Source of the DNA: Nageia nagi | Taxonomy: Eukaryota; Pinophyta | Length of the DNA: 64,000 nt | Reading direction: 5' to 3' | Assembly: GCA_050084985.1 (NCBI GenBank) | Contig: JBITNC010000001.1 | Coordinates: 31,930,001-31,994,000, forward strand | Shown: positions 1 to 12,017 of the stretch, in pieces | Position numbering within the stretch: position 1 is the stretch's first letter | Layout of the letters: each line of letters opens with the position of its first letter | The notes under the pieces: model-generated | Database searches by the model: none | Seen by the model: the letters and a program-made list of their open reading frames with translations, nothing else | Told to the model about the DNA's origin: nothing | Position numbers and translations under genes: made by a program

Positions 1-895
1 CTTTAGCTTTTATCTTCTTTCCAAATGCTCTTTTATCTAACATATCCAACTATTATAATCTTACTTTTCTTGCATCCTCATTTGGAACATCACCCTGTAA
101 AGAGATCCTAAGCAAAGGAATCTCTAACTCAAGTGGGACAATAGCCTCATCTCTATATACCAATGAAAAGGGGGTTTCCCGAGTGGCTGTTTGGACACTA
201 GTTCTGTAGGCCCATAATGCATATGGTAATTGCTTGTGCCAATCTCTTTTATACTTATCCCATGTTTTTGAAAGAATAGTTTTAAGTGTCTTGTTTATTA
301 CTTCAACTTGACCATTTTCTTAAGGGTAGTAAACTGAAGAAAAGGTTTGTGTGATATGAAACTTTTTACAAAATGCTTGTATATCTTTGCCTTGAAATTT
401 GGACCATTATCCATGATCAACCTTTGTGGCATACCAAATCTAGTGATGATGTATTCTGTAAGAAATGCAATAATATTTTCTTGTATAACTAACTTCATGG
501 GGATGGCTTCCACCCACTTGGTATTATATTTTGTAGCTGTGATGATAAATTTTTGTCCTTCTCTAGAATGAGGATTAATCATACCAATCAAATATATGCC
601 CCAAGTAGCAAAGGGCCATGGGGAAATCATGAAATTGAGTTCTTAAGTGGGCTATTTTTCTAATTTTATATGCTTTGGAATTACACACATAATTTCATAT
701 GATTTTGACAATCTCCTTCTATAGTGGGCTAATAGTACCCTATTCTCAAGATCTTTGTATAGAAAGCTTTGGCATGAAAATGCCCATCACATAATCCATC
801 ATGAGATTTCTCTAAAGTAGTAGCTATCTCATCCTATGTTAAACATCTTAACAAGGCACCATAAAAGGATCTTCTATATAAAACATCACCAATAG
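1..895 (-). pseudogene. Integrase remnant of element A
   Basis: Minus-strand translation in several frames shows the integrase N-terminal region (YYWPT near 700), then the catalytic core. The core includes a TKWVEAIP block and the second catalytic-aspartate motif DNGPNFKAK (within 298-630). Next come a Gypsy tail like that of plant Tat elements (ALWAYRTSVQTA, 170-230) and ETPFSLVY and EAIVPLELEIP (110-180). Integrase inserts the cDNA copy into the genome. Internal stops and frame changes around 300 and 640-830 show it cannot make a full protein. The C-terminus runs out of the window. Confidence 0.8.
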
Positions 896-1515
896 TAACA
901 TATTTCCTAGTAGTCCTTCTTAATCTTAATCTATCATTCTTAGTATATCTAGAAGGAATGCTTTGGTCTTTTAAGTATAGATAGATATCAAAGTACCAAT
1001 GTTGAAAAGCATCATCCTTGGAATTAAGACAAGATAAAATAGAATGAATATGAGTTTTGTAAGATGGAGAACTTAACTTACAAATAATGGGAATGGTATC
1101 CTCATTTTCAAGGCTAATTGGTACCAAAGACACTGCACTTGTCATAGAATCTATATATCTATTATTAGTCCTAGGAATGGTCTCAATAGTATATCTATCA
1201 ATGCTATCTAGCAACTCAATCATAACCATATTATAAGGCTTTAGTTTCTCATCTTTGGTATCATAACTACCCTTCACTTAGTTGACCACAAGCTATGAAT
1301 ACCCATAAATTTCTATGTCTATGATTTTCAATTTCAAATCCATATTTAATCCCAATATTAGAGCCTCATACTCAGCCATATTATTAGTTCATTTGAAGTC
1401 TAATATGTATGTAATAGCGATTACTTTATTATTAGGAGAGACTAAAATAATACCTACCCCTACTCCATGAATGCATCTAGAACCATCAAAATATAAAGTC
1501 TAGACTATAGGCTCA
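896..1515 (-). pseudogene. Second (archaeal-type) RNase H remnant of element A, with linker to integrase
   Basis: The minus strand reads LYFDGSRC near 1490, then TNNMAEYEALILGL near 1370, VKGSYD near 1275 and ETIPRTNNRY near 1180. These are the usual landmarks of the extra RNase H domain found between the ordinary RNase H and integrase in Tat-lineage elements. A linker with DVLYRRSFYGALLRCL joins it to integrase. The tryptophan expected before LYFDGS is a TAG stop, and further stops break the domain. A very similar domain occurs in element E at 42786-43388. Confidence 0.75.
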
Positions 1516-1689
1516 TCCTCTAGAAGATAAATATAATCATTAGGGATGAAGATCTCCTCAAATTCATGTCATTAGCACCCTATTGATAGGTCATTAGGTT
1601 GCTGGCACCATGGCTCCTCCTCAAAAATATCAAAAAATTCTTTGTGGACCACTTCCTCACCTTCCTAAAGGAAATCTGCTATCATATCT

Positions 1690-3122
1690 ACAATTGCCTA
1701 TCCTTTAACATATTTTTGCTTCACCACATTAATATCAAATTCTTGCAATAACATTAGCCACTTTGCAAATCTACCTAATAAATGTTGTTTAGCCATAAGA
1801 TATTTGAAATGATTAATAGGACTAACAACATATGTGGTGCAATATAATAAGTAATGACTTAATGTTTTAGTAGTAAATATCATAGCAAAATAAATCTTCT
1901 CCATAGAATTGTACCTTGTCTCATAATCAATAAATGTCTTACTTAGATAATAGATGGTTCTTTCCTTGTTATCTTCAATTTTTTTACATAGCATGGTTCC
2001 TATGGCATACAAGGAGGTTAAAATATACAAGTAATAAGGTTGGGAAAAATCCATGGGAATAAAGATAGGGAGATTAAGCAAATATTGGTTGATATATTCA
2101 AATGCTTTGTAGCAATTCGCATCCCATACAAACTTGTCATCTTTCTTATGTAAGTGAGTGAATGGTCTACACTTATCCCCAAGCTATGAGATGAACCTCC
2201 TAACTAAGTTTATCTTTTCTTGAAGGCTTCTAAGTTATTTCAAGTTTCTAAGAGGCATATCAATAATGGCTTTTCCTTTCTTAGGATCTACCTCAATTCC
2301 TCTATTTGAAACCATGAACCCTAACAAGTTTCTAGAAGTAACTCCAAATGTACACTTTGAAGGTTTGAGTCTTAGTTTGTAACTTTGCAAAATATCGAAT
2401 GCTTCTTCAAGGGCTTAGAGATGGTCTTGACCTTTCTTTTAATTGGCAAGGATGTCATCAACATAGACCTCCATTTTTTTGTGAATGTGCTTATGGAACA
2501 TAGTGACCATGGCTCTTTGATATGTATCACTTACATTTTTTAGTCCAAAAGGCATAACCTTCCAACAAAAATTACTCTAAGGGGTTGTGAAAGATATTTT
2601 ATGTCAATCAACATGATTAATTAAAATTTGATTGTAACCAAAAAAACCATCCATAAATAATAACATATCATGTCCAACTATGCTATCAATAATCATATCA
2701 ATATTGGGTAATGGAAAATCATCTTTAGTACAAGCATTGTTGATATCATGAAAATCAATACATACCTGTATTTTAGCAGTTGGTTTAGTAATAGAAATAA
2801 TGTTGGACATCCAATTAGAATAATCAATAGGCTCTATGAATCTTGCTTATAACTATTTTTCAATCTCCTTTTTGACTAACAACGCCTTGGAAGGATGTAT
2901 TTTTCTAAGCTTTTGCTTAATTGGCTTGGTATTTTCTTTTAATAGCAAATTATGCATGATAAATGAAGGATCTAACCCAGGTATATCATCATAAGACCAA
3001 GAAAATTTTTTAGAATATGTAATAAATTTAGATTTGTACATTTCTTGCTTGAAAGAGGCTAGGGCTACTCCAATTTGAAAAAATATTTCTTTATCCATAG
3101 TACCAATGTTAATGTGTAGCAA
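1690..3122 (-). pseudogene. Reverse transcriptase and first RNase H remnant of element A
   Basis: Reverse transcriptase landmarks in order on the minus strand: the PIKQKLRKIHPSKA lead-in (2853-3122), VCIDFHDINNACTKDDFPLP and FMDGFFGYNQI (2604-2810), a YVDDILA catalytic block near 2460, GFMVSNRGIEVDPKKG near 2290 and a SLQEKINLVRRFI block near 2220. The RNase H portion (1698-2081) includes YYLSKTF and ends in FAKWLMLLQEFDI. These would copy element RNA into DNA and remove the RNA strand. Stops near 2080, 2230, 2420, 2600 and 2830 disrupt it. Confidence 0.8.
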
Positions 3123-3128
3123 CTCTTC

Positions 3129-3930
3129 TCATGGGAAGGTGAGATCCTTCTTTTGTTGTAATAATGATGGAAAATCCTCCATAGTAGGATCAATAATCTC
3201 ATCTTCTTCTAAGGGACAAACCTGTAAGACATCATGAAAATTGACCTCTTGGCCAAAGTAAGCATACTCATGAATCATATAAGAGGTATGAAATTTTTCA
3301 TTAGACTTAGGCAATTCCAAATGTGCCCCCAAGTATTCAAGAAAATCATCATCAATACTGAAATAATCAAGGGCAAGAGGCAAGTTATAATCAATCCACA
3401 TATCTTCATGAATTTTATTAAATAATTCTTTCATATAAGATGTTTTAATAAATTTTATGGAACCCCATTTTTGTTTGACCTATCCATCACTACCTAGACC
3501 TATATTAGTAAGCTATGTTTTAGAATAAATAGAAAAATTAGACATACCTTGATAGTTTTTCCTAAACCTCCTTCCTTGTACTTGCAATTATTAACCATAT
3601 ACTTTTAAACAAAAGAAAAAAGGAAAGATTTTATCTAATTTTAAAGATGTAGGGACATCATCTGTACAATACTAGTACCTCATGTCAAACTAAACAAATT
3701 TGGAAGGGCCATTGACATCACCATTTGTATGATGTTGGCACCCTATATATAGAATAGCACACCACTAGTAGCCTAAAACAACCAATATTTGAGACCATTC
3801 CAAGTCTTTAACAGATGAAAATAAGTTTGTATCATCTATTTTGTAATTTTCCATATCTATTTTTGTAATTTGCACCTATTTATCTATATTTTCCCCTATT
3901 GTGGGATCATCCAAGGGTTTTATTTCAAAA
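3129..3930 (-). pseudogene. Protease-to-RT linker of element A
   Basis: A 101-residue open stretch (3129-3434) carries DDDFLEYLGA, which resembles DDVFLETLGA in the matching part of element C (near 22030). It therefore looks like the conserved spacer between protease and reverse transcriptase in this group rather than a separate gene. The rest (3435-3930) is broken and gives no recognisable domain. Confidence 0.45.
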
Positions 3931-3935
3931 AGTGA

Positions 3936-4330
3936 TTAAACCAAGGTCATATCCTCAAAGTTAGTAGCATTGCACAGTGCATAGGACTCCAAATTAGCTA
4001 AAATTGTATGTACTTCTCCTTGGAATTCAAATTTTAGTCTACCATGTAGTGTAAAAAGGATAGTTTCCATATCATAGATCCAAGATCTTCCTAAAATCAT
4101 GTTATAAGACAACTTGAAGTAAACTACTTGAAACTTGGCTGGAAGAGTTCTAACTCCTATGGTAATCATGATGGTAGCTATGCCTAGTGGTTTCTTGGAA
4201 GAACTATCATAGGCTCTAATTTTGAAAGTAACTTCTTCTAATGGGAGGATGGTTACACCTTTTTCTTATAATTGAGTCAAAAATTGGTTAGAATATACAT
4301 TCATAGCTAAACCATTATCTACCATGATCC
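3936..4330 (-). pseudogene. Retropepsin-like protease remnant of element A
   Basis: The minus strand shows an active-site-like VDNGLAMN near 4310 and a downstream block NMILGRSWIYDM near 4090. That is the spacing of a plant Gypsy aspartic protease (D-x-G, then a G-R-x-W-I block). Element C has the same two blocks (IDSGAALN, ILGRPWIDDM) and element E has IDEGLAIN and ILLGCPWI. The protease would cut the Gag-Pol polyprotein. The frame is interrupted upstream of 4170. Confidence 0.7.
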
Positions 4331-4599
4331 TTTTGATTTCTTAGTCATCTACCAAAGGGATGATATAAAATGTTGAACACTCATCTAGTAGTTCTTGGTT
4401 GAGTATTTCAGATTTTTAAAAGGAGATAGTGTTACTTTCCCTAATGGTTTGGAGCTTCTTAGAAAATGTAGCTACTGAAATGTTAGTAAGAATAGTTTCA
4501 TTCTTGAATAAAGCATATAAAACATCCCTATTAGCCTGAGAAGTAGAAATGAGATCATACAAGCTAATCTTGGTTAGTGTATTTTTTAATTAATCAATC

Positions 4600-5800
4600 A
4601 TACTGTAAACTTCAAGATCAGGTGGGACACTTGTTTGATGGTGATAGGATTTGGAACATTACGGGGATGTCCTCTTTGTAAGTTATCACACACCTCTTTA
4701 ATTATTATGACCACATTGATGGCATCTCCTTGTTTATCAAGGTGTTCATAAATCTTGTACCTTCCTTATTCTATAAGGGCTATGATAGTTATTTCCAATG
4801 TTTTAAAAAATTTTGTAGCGTGCCCTTTTTGTTGATGGTAAGCACAATATGCTTCAAAGTGTCCCAAAGGGGTATCATCATCAAATTTTTCAAGCAGTTG
4901 TAGGAGGTTTTTCTTCATTAGGTCCCTCAAAAGAAATCTTGGTTGAATTGGAAATATGTTGTCTATATCCTTTGAGGAAGTAGATCTTTGTGTCTTTGAA
5001 GGAGTCTTGTCTATCTACCATATTAACTAGTTTCTCCTCTCTCTTGCCATATGGTTTCCTATTATCTTTGAAAAAAGTGTTAGATGTATATTTAAGGTCT
5101 CCTATAGATAATAAAACTTTTTCTTTTTGCACCAATTATTAAACTAGAGTACTAAAAATAACATCCTTAGCACTAAGAGCATGCAATTGAAGTATAGGAA
5201 TAATAGATTCACAAAATATACCATAAATCTCAAATTAATCTAGTTTAACTCAAGTAGTTTGCCATACCTTTTTGAAGCATAATACATACTTATCTATGGT
5301 TTCATTTCTTCCTTAACAAAGTGCACATAATTTTGATATAGTTCCTTGTTCTTTAATATTATGGTTGTATTGACCCATAAATGTTCGAACTAAGGTTTTG
5401 AAGGAATCAATAAACTTACTAGGTAGAGAGTAAAACCACTATGTAGCATCACATTTAAAAGTCCTTGGGAAGAATTTAGCCATTAACCTCTTATCTAAAC
5501 CCAATTTCAATAAGCACTACTCCTGAAGGCTAATGAGATGTTGCTTGGGATCCTATTCACCACTAAACATCTTGAACTTGGAGGTCTTGTGATCATGTGG
5601 TAGGGGAAAATATGGATGTCATCTATCAAGGGTGAAATGAAAATGCCATCATAATCATTAGGATTGGATGGTGGGGAGGTATTGGATGAACCTCCTAGAT
5701 TAGTTGAGCTAGAACTTATATTGTTATTTGAAGAAATCTCCCTTCGTAAGTCCATAATATTCATATTCAAATCCTAAATCATGGCTATTAGTTGATCCAT
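4600..5800 (-). pseudogene. Gag remnant of element A
   Basis: An N-terminal stretch rich in serine and asparagine (5507-5770) is followed by a broken Gag core. Core landmarks on the minus strand are MAKFFPRTF near 5475, WFYSLP near 5440, GQYNHNI near 5370 and a charged region at 4890-5135. The equivalent blocks in element C are AKFFP, EWFYGLP and EQYKHNI, so A and C are related. Gag would form the particle that packages element RNA. At least seven in-frame stops are present. Confidence 0.7.
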
Positions 5801-5921
5801 CTTAATGGCATTCACATCTTAAAGAAAAAATCTACAATTTTAGAAGCTTGATCTTGATAATAAGGGTTGGCACAATCTTGCCTCTAGGGCAAGATAAATC
5901 AAACAGTCAAGTTTACCAAAA

Positions 5922-6540
5922 TGTAGATGCTAAATAATGTGATTAATGCAAATGGGGTTGATTAATTCACTATTGCTCTACTTTGTAAATGTTGATGCAT
6001 ATATCAAAAATATGGTAATAACATGTAACATGAATGTAGTAATGTTTACTTAGATTCTATATTCATTTCATTAATTATAAAATGCATAAAAGATAGAGCA
6101 TACATTCATGAACAAGCATGCTATCGATGCCCTAGAATTGGCACACCATTAGCACTATAAGGTGAGAAAAATTATAAACACAAATAAGAATGTAGTGATG
6201 AGTGAACTAATGAATAATCATATGATGAACATACATGCAAACTTATAGAATAATAAATGCACAATATAGATAAACAAAGTAAGTTGTAATCTTTCAAATG
6301 ATTTTCAATTGATAATCCTTATATTAGCTTGAAATGATTATTTTCCCATGATTCGCTTATGATTCTATAGGCCACAAAATGATGCCTTTATATATGACAC
6401 AAGTTTACACAACTTTGATATTTTGACCCCTTGTACAATCCACAAGGGTCAAATACATGGCCTACATCTCTTTTATACATCTTAAATCCCTTTTTTAAAT
6501 AATACATTATCAAGGGATTAAAATGATTTATTAAATACAT
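5922..6540 (-). repeat. Candidate 5' LTR of element A (outer end not fixed)
   Basis: On the minus strand a CTACA end (plus-strand TGTAG at 5922) is followed after a short gap by TGGTAAACTTGACTG (about 5904-5918). That resembles the primer site of element C (TGGTGAACCCGACGTG) in position and sequence. I could not find the other end or a matching LTR, because the partner lies outside the window. A short perfect hairpin (CTTGCC / GGCAAG) sits at about 5879-5895, inside the internal region. Confidence 0.4.
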
Positions 6541-9086
6541 AAAGGTTCATTTTGAGGCATATACAACCTATTTGAATAGCTTTTTTTGTCATTTGGTTTG
6601 TGAAATGTACTAGCCACTTTTATGAGGGTAATGAATGATGTACTTAGTCCATTTATTGATTCTTTTGTTGTTATATACTTGGATGATATTCTTATTTATA
6701 GTTTTACTTGGGAAGAAAATGTTGTACATCTCTAATAAGTATTTTAAACTTTACATGGGGAGATGTTGTTATTGAAACATTTAAAATGTGAGTTTGCCAA
6801 AAATTCTTTGGTGTATTTAGGCCATGTTATTGGTCATGAAAAACTTAAGATAGATCCTAGTAAAGTAAGTGCTATAATAGATTGGCCAAGACCATCTAAT
6901 GTAACTAAATTAAGGAGTTTCTTAGGTGCTTTCCAATATTTGAGAAAGTTTATTATTGATTTTTCTCATATTGCTTCACCTTTCCATGATGTAACTAGAA
7001 AGAGGTAAGTTTGCTAATGGGGGAAACAACAATAAATATATTTTGATACTTCGAAGTAAAAGATTATTAGTGCACTTGTGCTAGCACTTCCTAATTTGTA
7101 AAAGCTATTTGAAGTGGAGACTAATGTAAGTGACTATGCCATGGGAGTTGTTTTGTTACAATAAGGTAAACCAATTTGCTCTCATTTTGAAAAGCTTAGT
7201 AGGGTTATTTTGAATTATCCTACTTATGATTAGGAAATGTATACATTAGTTTAAGTTGTTAAAAAATGGAAATATTACTCAATGGGAAAAGAAATAATCA
7301 TTCATGCTAATCATCAATTATTAAATTATTTACAAACTCAATCAAAATTACAACAAACTAGACACTATAGATAGATAAGTTTTATACAACAATTTCATAT
7401 AGTGATCAAGTATAAGAAAGGAACATAGAATAAAGTTGTTGCCATGTTTTATAGGCTGCTTGTAACTATAGATTCCACTCTATTAATGATGTATAGTACT
7501 AATTTAGGCCATTAGCATCATGAAAATAGGGTCTAGTGAGTTCCCTCTCAATGCTAAAATTTCTTCCTTTCCTATTTGAGTCATTTTTAGAGGCATACAT
7601 GCTGGATCTAGACTTTTAAGTAGTGTTTGAGCAATTATCTTCATCTAGGTCCATGTATGAGGGTTTGGATGAATTTAATTTGTAAAATGGACTTTTTTAT
7701 CATTTTAATGCATTATATGTCCCTATAGATGAAAGGATTGAACTGATTAGAGAAGCACATACTTCAAAGATTGTAGAAAATTTTATGGTTGGAAAGATAT
7801 TGTACAATTTGCAAAGGCATGTATATTGGCCAAAGATGTAAGATCAAATTTGTAAGTACATAAGGGGGTGTGCTTTGTGTTTCACTAGCAAGCCAAGTAA
7901 TAGGAAATTGCATTTGTATTAGGCACTTCCAATACCTTCATATCCATGGGAGTGTATCTCAATGGATTTTGTGGGAGGATTGCATATGACTAAGAAGGGT
8001 CATGATTATTTATTTATTGTTGTGGATAGATTTAGCAAGATTTGTGTTTTGATTCCATGTAAAAAGATTATAACAAAATAATATGCTACAAATTTATTCT
8101 TTTCTCATGTTTAGGTTCATTTTGGATTGCCTAATTCCATTTTTTTAGATAGAGATAGTAGATTTTTGGGCAAGTTTTGGACATGTTTGTGGGAAAATAT
8201 GGATACAAGGTTGAAGAGGAGTACTACCTTTCATCCTAAAATGGATGGAAAAAATAAGATGGTGAATAGGATAGTAGTTCAACTCTTAAGGGGTTATTGT
8301 GGAAAGCATCCTAATTCTTAGGATGAACATCTTGAATATATCTAACACTAATACAATAAGGTAATTCATTCTTCCATTAATAAGATTTATTTTGAGACTT
8401 ATTTTGGTTATTTTACCACCTTCACCTTTTGATTATGTGTTTAGGTAGCAAAAAGATGAAGAAAATTCACTTGAAAAAGAGGAAAAACAAGCTAAAAAAT
8501 TTGTTGAAAAGATTAAGCAAATTCATTTGAAAGTCTAAGAGCAACTTGAGATAAGCTAAGCTAAGTACAAGATGAGACATGAAAAACATAGAGTTGGATA
8601 TAAGTTTCATGTGGGATACCATGTTTAGTTGCATCTTAGTAAGGAGAGGTTGTAAGGACCAGCTAAGAAGTTGAAATCTGCAAGGTATGGACCATTTGAG
8701 ATTGTGGAGCAAGTAAGTGAGAATGATTTTAGATTGGACCTTCCAACATATATGAACATCTATTTAGCTATGAATGTTGAGTATTTGAAATTGTATGAGC
8801 CATCTATGTTTATTGAAGATGAAGCAGGTTCAGATCAAATTTTGCCATATCTTGATGACTTAACTCCTAGATGACTTAGCTCCTAATAATATGGATAAAC
8901 TTAAGGATGATTTCACATTACAAAAGAAGGTTTATGCTATAAGAAGATGTGATAAAGAGTTATGGTTGGTTGGATTAAAAGGAAATAAGCCTAATAAAAC
9001 CAAGTGGATGGATAGATCTAGAGTTGAGGAGTTGTAACCTCATATATGCATTTATGGAACCAAAGGCTTCTCCATTAGGGAGGTGT
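6541..9086 (+). pseudogene. Element B: decayed Ty3/Gypsy pol (RT end, RNase H, integrase)
   Basis: The plus strand enters in mid reverse transcriptase (SFGL near 6589; catalytic [11 protein letters not shown] near 6665-6700). It continues through KCEFAKNSLVYLGHVIG (6763-7008), an RNase H portion (SDYAMGVVL near 7130, ILNYPTYD near 7210) and an integrase zinc-binding region (about 7750-7900). The integrase core follows ([12 protein letters not shown] near 7950, LDRDSRFLGKFW near 8145). The tail runs to about 9086 after a shift near 8873 and ends in a weakly chromodomain-like stretch (LVGLKGNKPNKTKWMDRS). Stops are frequent, for example TAG for tryptophan near 6577. Gag and protease are missing. 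Confidence 0.8.
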
Positions 9087-9850
9087 GATCTGAATTGGAT
9101 CATGTGTTAGGTTATCTTTTTAGGAGAAATACTCATTCTAGATGTATATGTTCTTGGAGATAAAAAAAAAAGATCAAAATCTAGATTTTTTGTGCATTTA
9201 GTTTTAGGCTACTGGTGGCATGTAAATTGTTGATTTAAGGCTGCTAACAACATACACCTTAATGAGTCAGCAGGGTTATTTGAAGAGACAATGATGTTTT
9301 GGAAGACTAAGTAGTTCAAGTTCCTTGGCCAACATTTTAGAGTGTTTTGGAGGCTTATTTAATGGTGTATCTCATTCTTAATTCTCAATTAGAGAGGATT
9401 GTAGAGTTTTGGGATTTTAGTATTGTAATAGTTTGAAGGAATACCAAGAGTCATTCCAAAATTGTTATAATTTTGAAATTATTTCTTATTATTGTAGGAA
9501 ATTACAATAATTATAGGAGATTGTATTGCTATTGTGTTGATGGTATTTCTCTATGCATGTAATATTGTAATGCCCATAGACAATGAGAAGAGAAGGCTCC
9601 AATTCCATGTTTGATTAGCTCACATTAGGTGAACTAAGGTAAATCATTATGTTGATCTTGTTGTGTGTTTAAGATTGCTAGTTGGTGATTTACATTGTGC
9701 AATTTCAAATTTATATACAATTTGTATGATCTCATTATTGTGCATGTATTTTTATTTGAATTTATAAGTGAGGATCTGAGTATGCTATAAGCATTCGATG
9801 ATTACGCATCACCATCCCATAGATCTAGATAGTTGGTCTCTAGTGGATGT
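9087..9850 (+). repeat. Candidate 3' LTR of element B
   Basis: Directly after the end of the pol-like reading, a short purine run (AGGGAGGTG, 9078-9086) precedes TGATCTG. That is the arrangement of a polypurine tract followed by the start of an LTR. No second copy is in the window, so neither the end near 9840 nor the identity is proved. No gene is seen here. Confidence 0.35.
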
Positions 9851-10109
9851 TAATATAATATACCTTTTCCTTTATACAAAAATTGAAAGTTGAAACTAAA
9901 ATTTCAAATTAGACATTCACATCAATCATCAATAGGCAATATCATTCATCATGTATGAATAAGAATATTAAAATTAATTATGACCATATATCAATCTAGT
10001 AGATTATGTCATAATAATAGATCATAAATTAGCCTATTATAAGTAAAAAGAAGTTGCAAAATACTAAAATTACTATAGTACAAAATGCCAAAATAGAAAA
10101 GGCCAAAAA
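9851..10109. other. Spacer without recognised content
   Basis: AT-rich sequence between the candidate LTR of B and the hAT-like pseudogene. I see no gene, repeat boundary or RNA. Confidence 0.5.
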
Positions 10110-11930
10110 TCAAAACTATGGATATATGGTTCCCAATCCTCGTCCTTTGCTAAGCTATCTAATGAAACACCCTCATCATCTAACTAAAGATAAGATAATG
10201 ACATACCAACCATCATCCTCTCCTCATATTTAACCTTAATATGGGTTACCTCCTTTGGATCAATATCCCAATGTGCACTTGGACTAGCTCGATACTCCAT
10301 CCTAGTTCTCCTACGAAGGTAAAGATAGGTATGCACTGGAACTAGCTTCTCTTCTCTATGATCTAGGTATGTTGGTTTCTCCTCAAACTATATATAAATC
10401 CATAGGTTGACTAGTTTATCTTTATAGCATATGAACTACCAACCTACAAGTACAAAAGTATTTGATATATATGTGAGAAATTAGGATTAGAAACAAATAC
10501 ATCATTCAAATTTTAAATACTTAATAGGATCTAGTTTTACCAACCTAAGAATAGATCCTAATTGTATGTTACCTCATGTATGGAGCATCAACCCCATATA
10601 GATCCCACCATCTAATGGGATCAATTTAGGAAATGGTAGCCCTCTCTTCCTTGCATGTATAAGTGCTAAAATAAGGACCCTTAAGTATCATAAATTTTAT
10701 AAACTCCTATCTAATTGTGTAACTCTTCTTAATTGAATGAGAATACAACTAATTTATAAAATCCAAGAACCCATATTTCAACTCTTCATCTTCGTCATTT
10801 TTCCAATCCTAGATGCATACCATTTTACATTCAAACAATATGCATATTGGTATCCATCTTATTCTGCCAACAAGAAATGAAAAATAAAGTTAAAAAAACT
10901 TCAAATATTAATTCAAAAAAAAAATTCCTAGATGAAGTTTGAACAATTGGTAATAAAGAATCCAAATTAAAATAGTGAAACTATAATCAACAATTATTAC
11001 CTCTTCGCTATACGGGGTCTAGTTTGGCCTTCATAAATAATATGATCTTTTAGAAGTATTATTTTCTTCATTTCCCCAAGCATGCTATCAATAGTTTCAT
11101 ATATCTCTCCTAAACTAGGAGAATTTATATCAACATATTTTATCACTTTTACAACTAGTGAAATGAAAGATAAAATGTACCTACAATGAATGATTAAAAA
11201 AAAACCATTAAAGAATCACCAATTTGAATTGAAATTACAAAAGTGAATAATTTCTTACTTGGAATCAACCCACCAACTATCATCTTAGACTTTATCTCTA
11301 AGTCTTAATCCCCCCTTAGATTAAGATTCTTTAAACCTCTTTGATCTATAAATATAACAATTCTCTACAATGCCTATTGCACCTCAATCATCCTCTATAA
11401 TAGAATGAAATATGTGGCATATATCTGATCACTCTAGGTTTGATAAACTCATTTGAGAAGCAAGAAAAGAATGTCAACATCCTATGATGGTTACAAATAA
11501 ATATTTGCAAATCTTTGGCTTTTATAATCATATTCTTCACCCATGATATATTCTTAATGTCCTTCAATGCATGAATGTAACATGGGGTCCTAAAATTTAT
11601 CTCTAAGTACCCTCTACTAATTTCCCTACACGTTTGCAAATAGGGGCTACATCTATAAATACCTATATAACAAAAAAATAAAATTAAAAATATAAATCTT
11701 TTAAAAAATAAAAATTTGCATTTGCATATTAAAAATAATTGAAAAATAAAAACTAAAGTAATTACCTTTACAACGTTGGAGGGTCCAACCTCCTTAATAA
11801 ATTTCTCCACACGATTAGGCATTCCCAATGATGGTCAAGGAACATCTGGTTCTATAACCATCCACAAAAACACCCAACCATTCCCTTTAGTCTTCTCGAT
11901 GGGGGGAATTGAAAGGGATATTTTCCTACC
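10110..11930 (-). pseudogene. Broken hAT-family transposase-like gene (DUF659 plus hAT C-terminal dimerisation region), with introns
   Basis: Five minus-strand coding blocks are separated by GT/AG introns. Block 1 (about 11766-11930) ends in FIKEVGPSNVVK. Block 2 (11259 to about 11650) contains NFRTPCYIHALKDIKNISW and FICNHHRML. Block 3 is 11001-11180 (SLGEIYETIDSML). Block 4 is 10573-10863 and ends with DPIRWWDLYG. Block 5 starts at 10443 with STYGFIYSLRRN. The first two match DUF659; the P-x-x-WW-x-x-YG and STY-x-FI-x-S-x-x-RN blocks match the C-terminal dimerisation region of hAT transposases and domesticated relatives. In-frame stops in blocks 1, 4 and 5 and a shift after 10400 make it a pseudogene. 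No BED zinc finger was found upstream. It could be an old transposon or a dead host gene of hAT origin. Confidence 0.7.
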
Positions 11931-11974
11931 TCCTTGGAATGTTCCCATGAATGTTTGGGAGGCTCCCCACAAAA

Positions 11975-12017
11975 GGGGATGAATAGAATTTTTTTCCTTC
12001 AATGTTCATTCATCCCC
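11975..12017. repeat. Short inverted repeat
   Basis: GGGGATGAAT at 11975-11984 is the exact reverse complement of ATTCATCCCC at 12008-12017, giving a 10-bp stem with a 23-base loop. It lies just upstream of the recognised hAT-like coding. Whether it belongs to a small transposon end is unknown. Confidence 0.5.

Larger units (their letters stand above)
1..6540 (-). mobile_element. Element A: decayed Ty3/Gypsy retrotransposon, two-RNase-H (Tat-like) type, cut by window edge
   Basis: Reading leftward on the minus strand, the order is gag, protease, reverse transcriptase, RNase H, a second (archaeal-type) RNase H, then integrase, which is Ty3/Gypsy order. The second RNase H is what sets the Tat group (Tat, Ogre, Retand, Grande) apart. 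Every domain is broken by stops and shifts, so the copy is dead. The 3' LTR would lie left of base 1. The right-hand limit is uncertain: the Gypsy fragment of opposite orientation (B) begins by about 6541. Confidence 0.8.
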
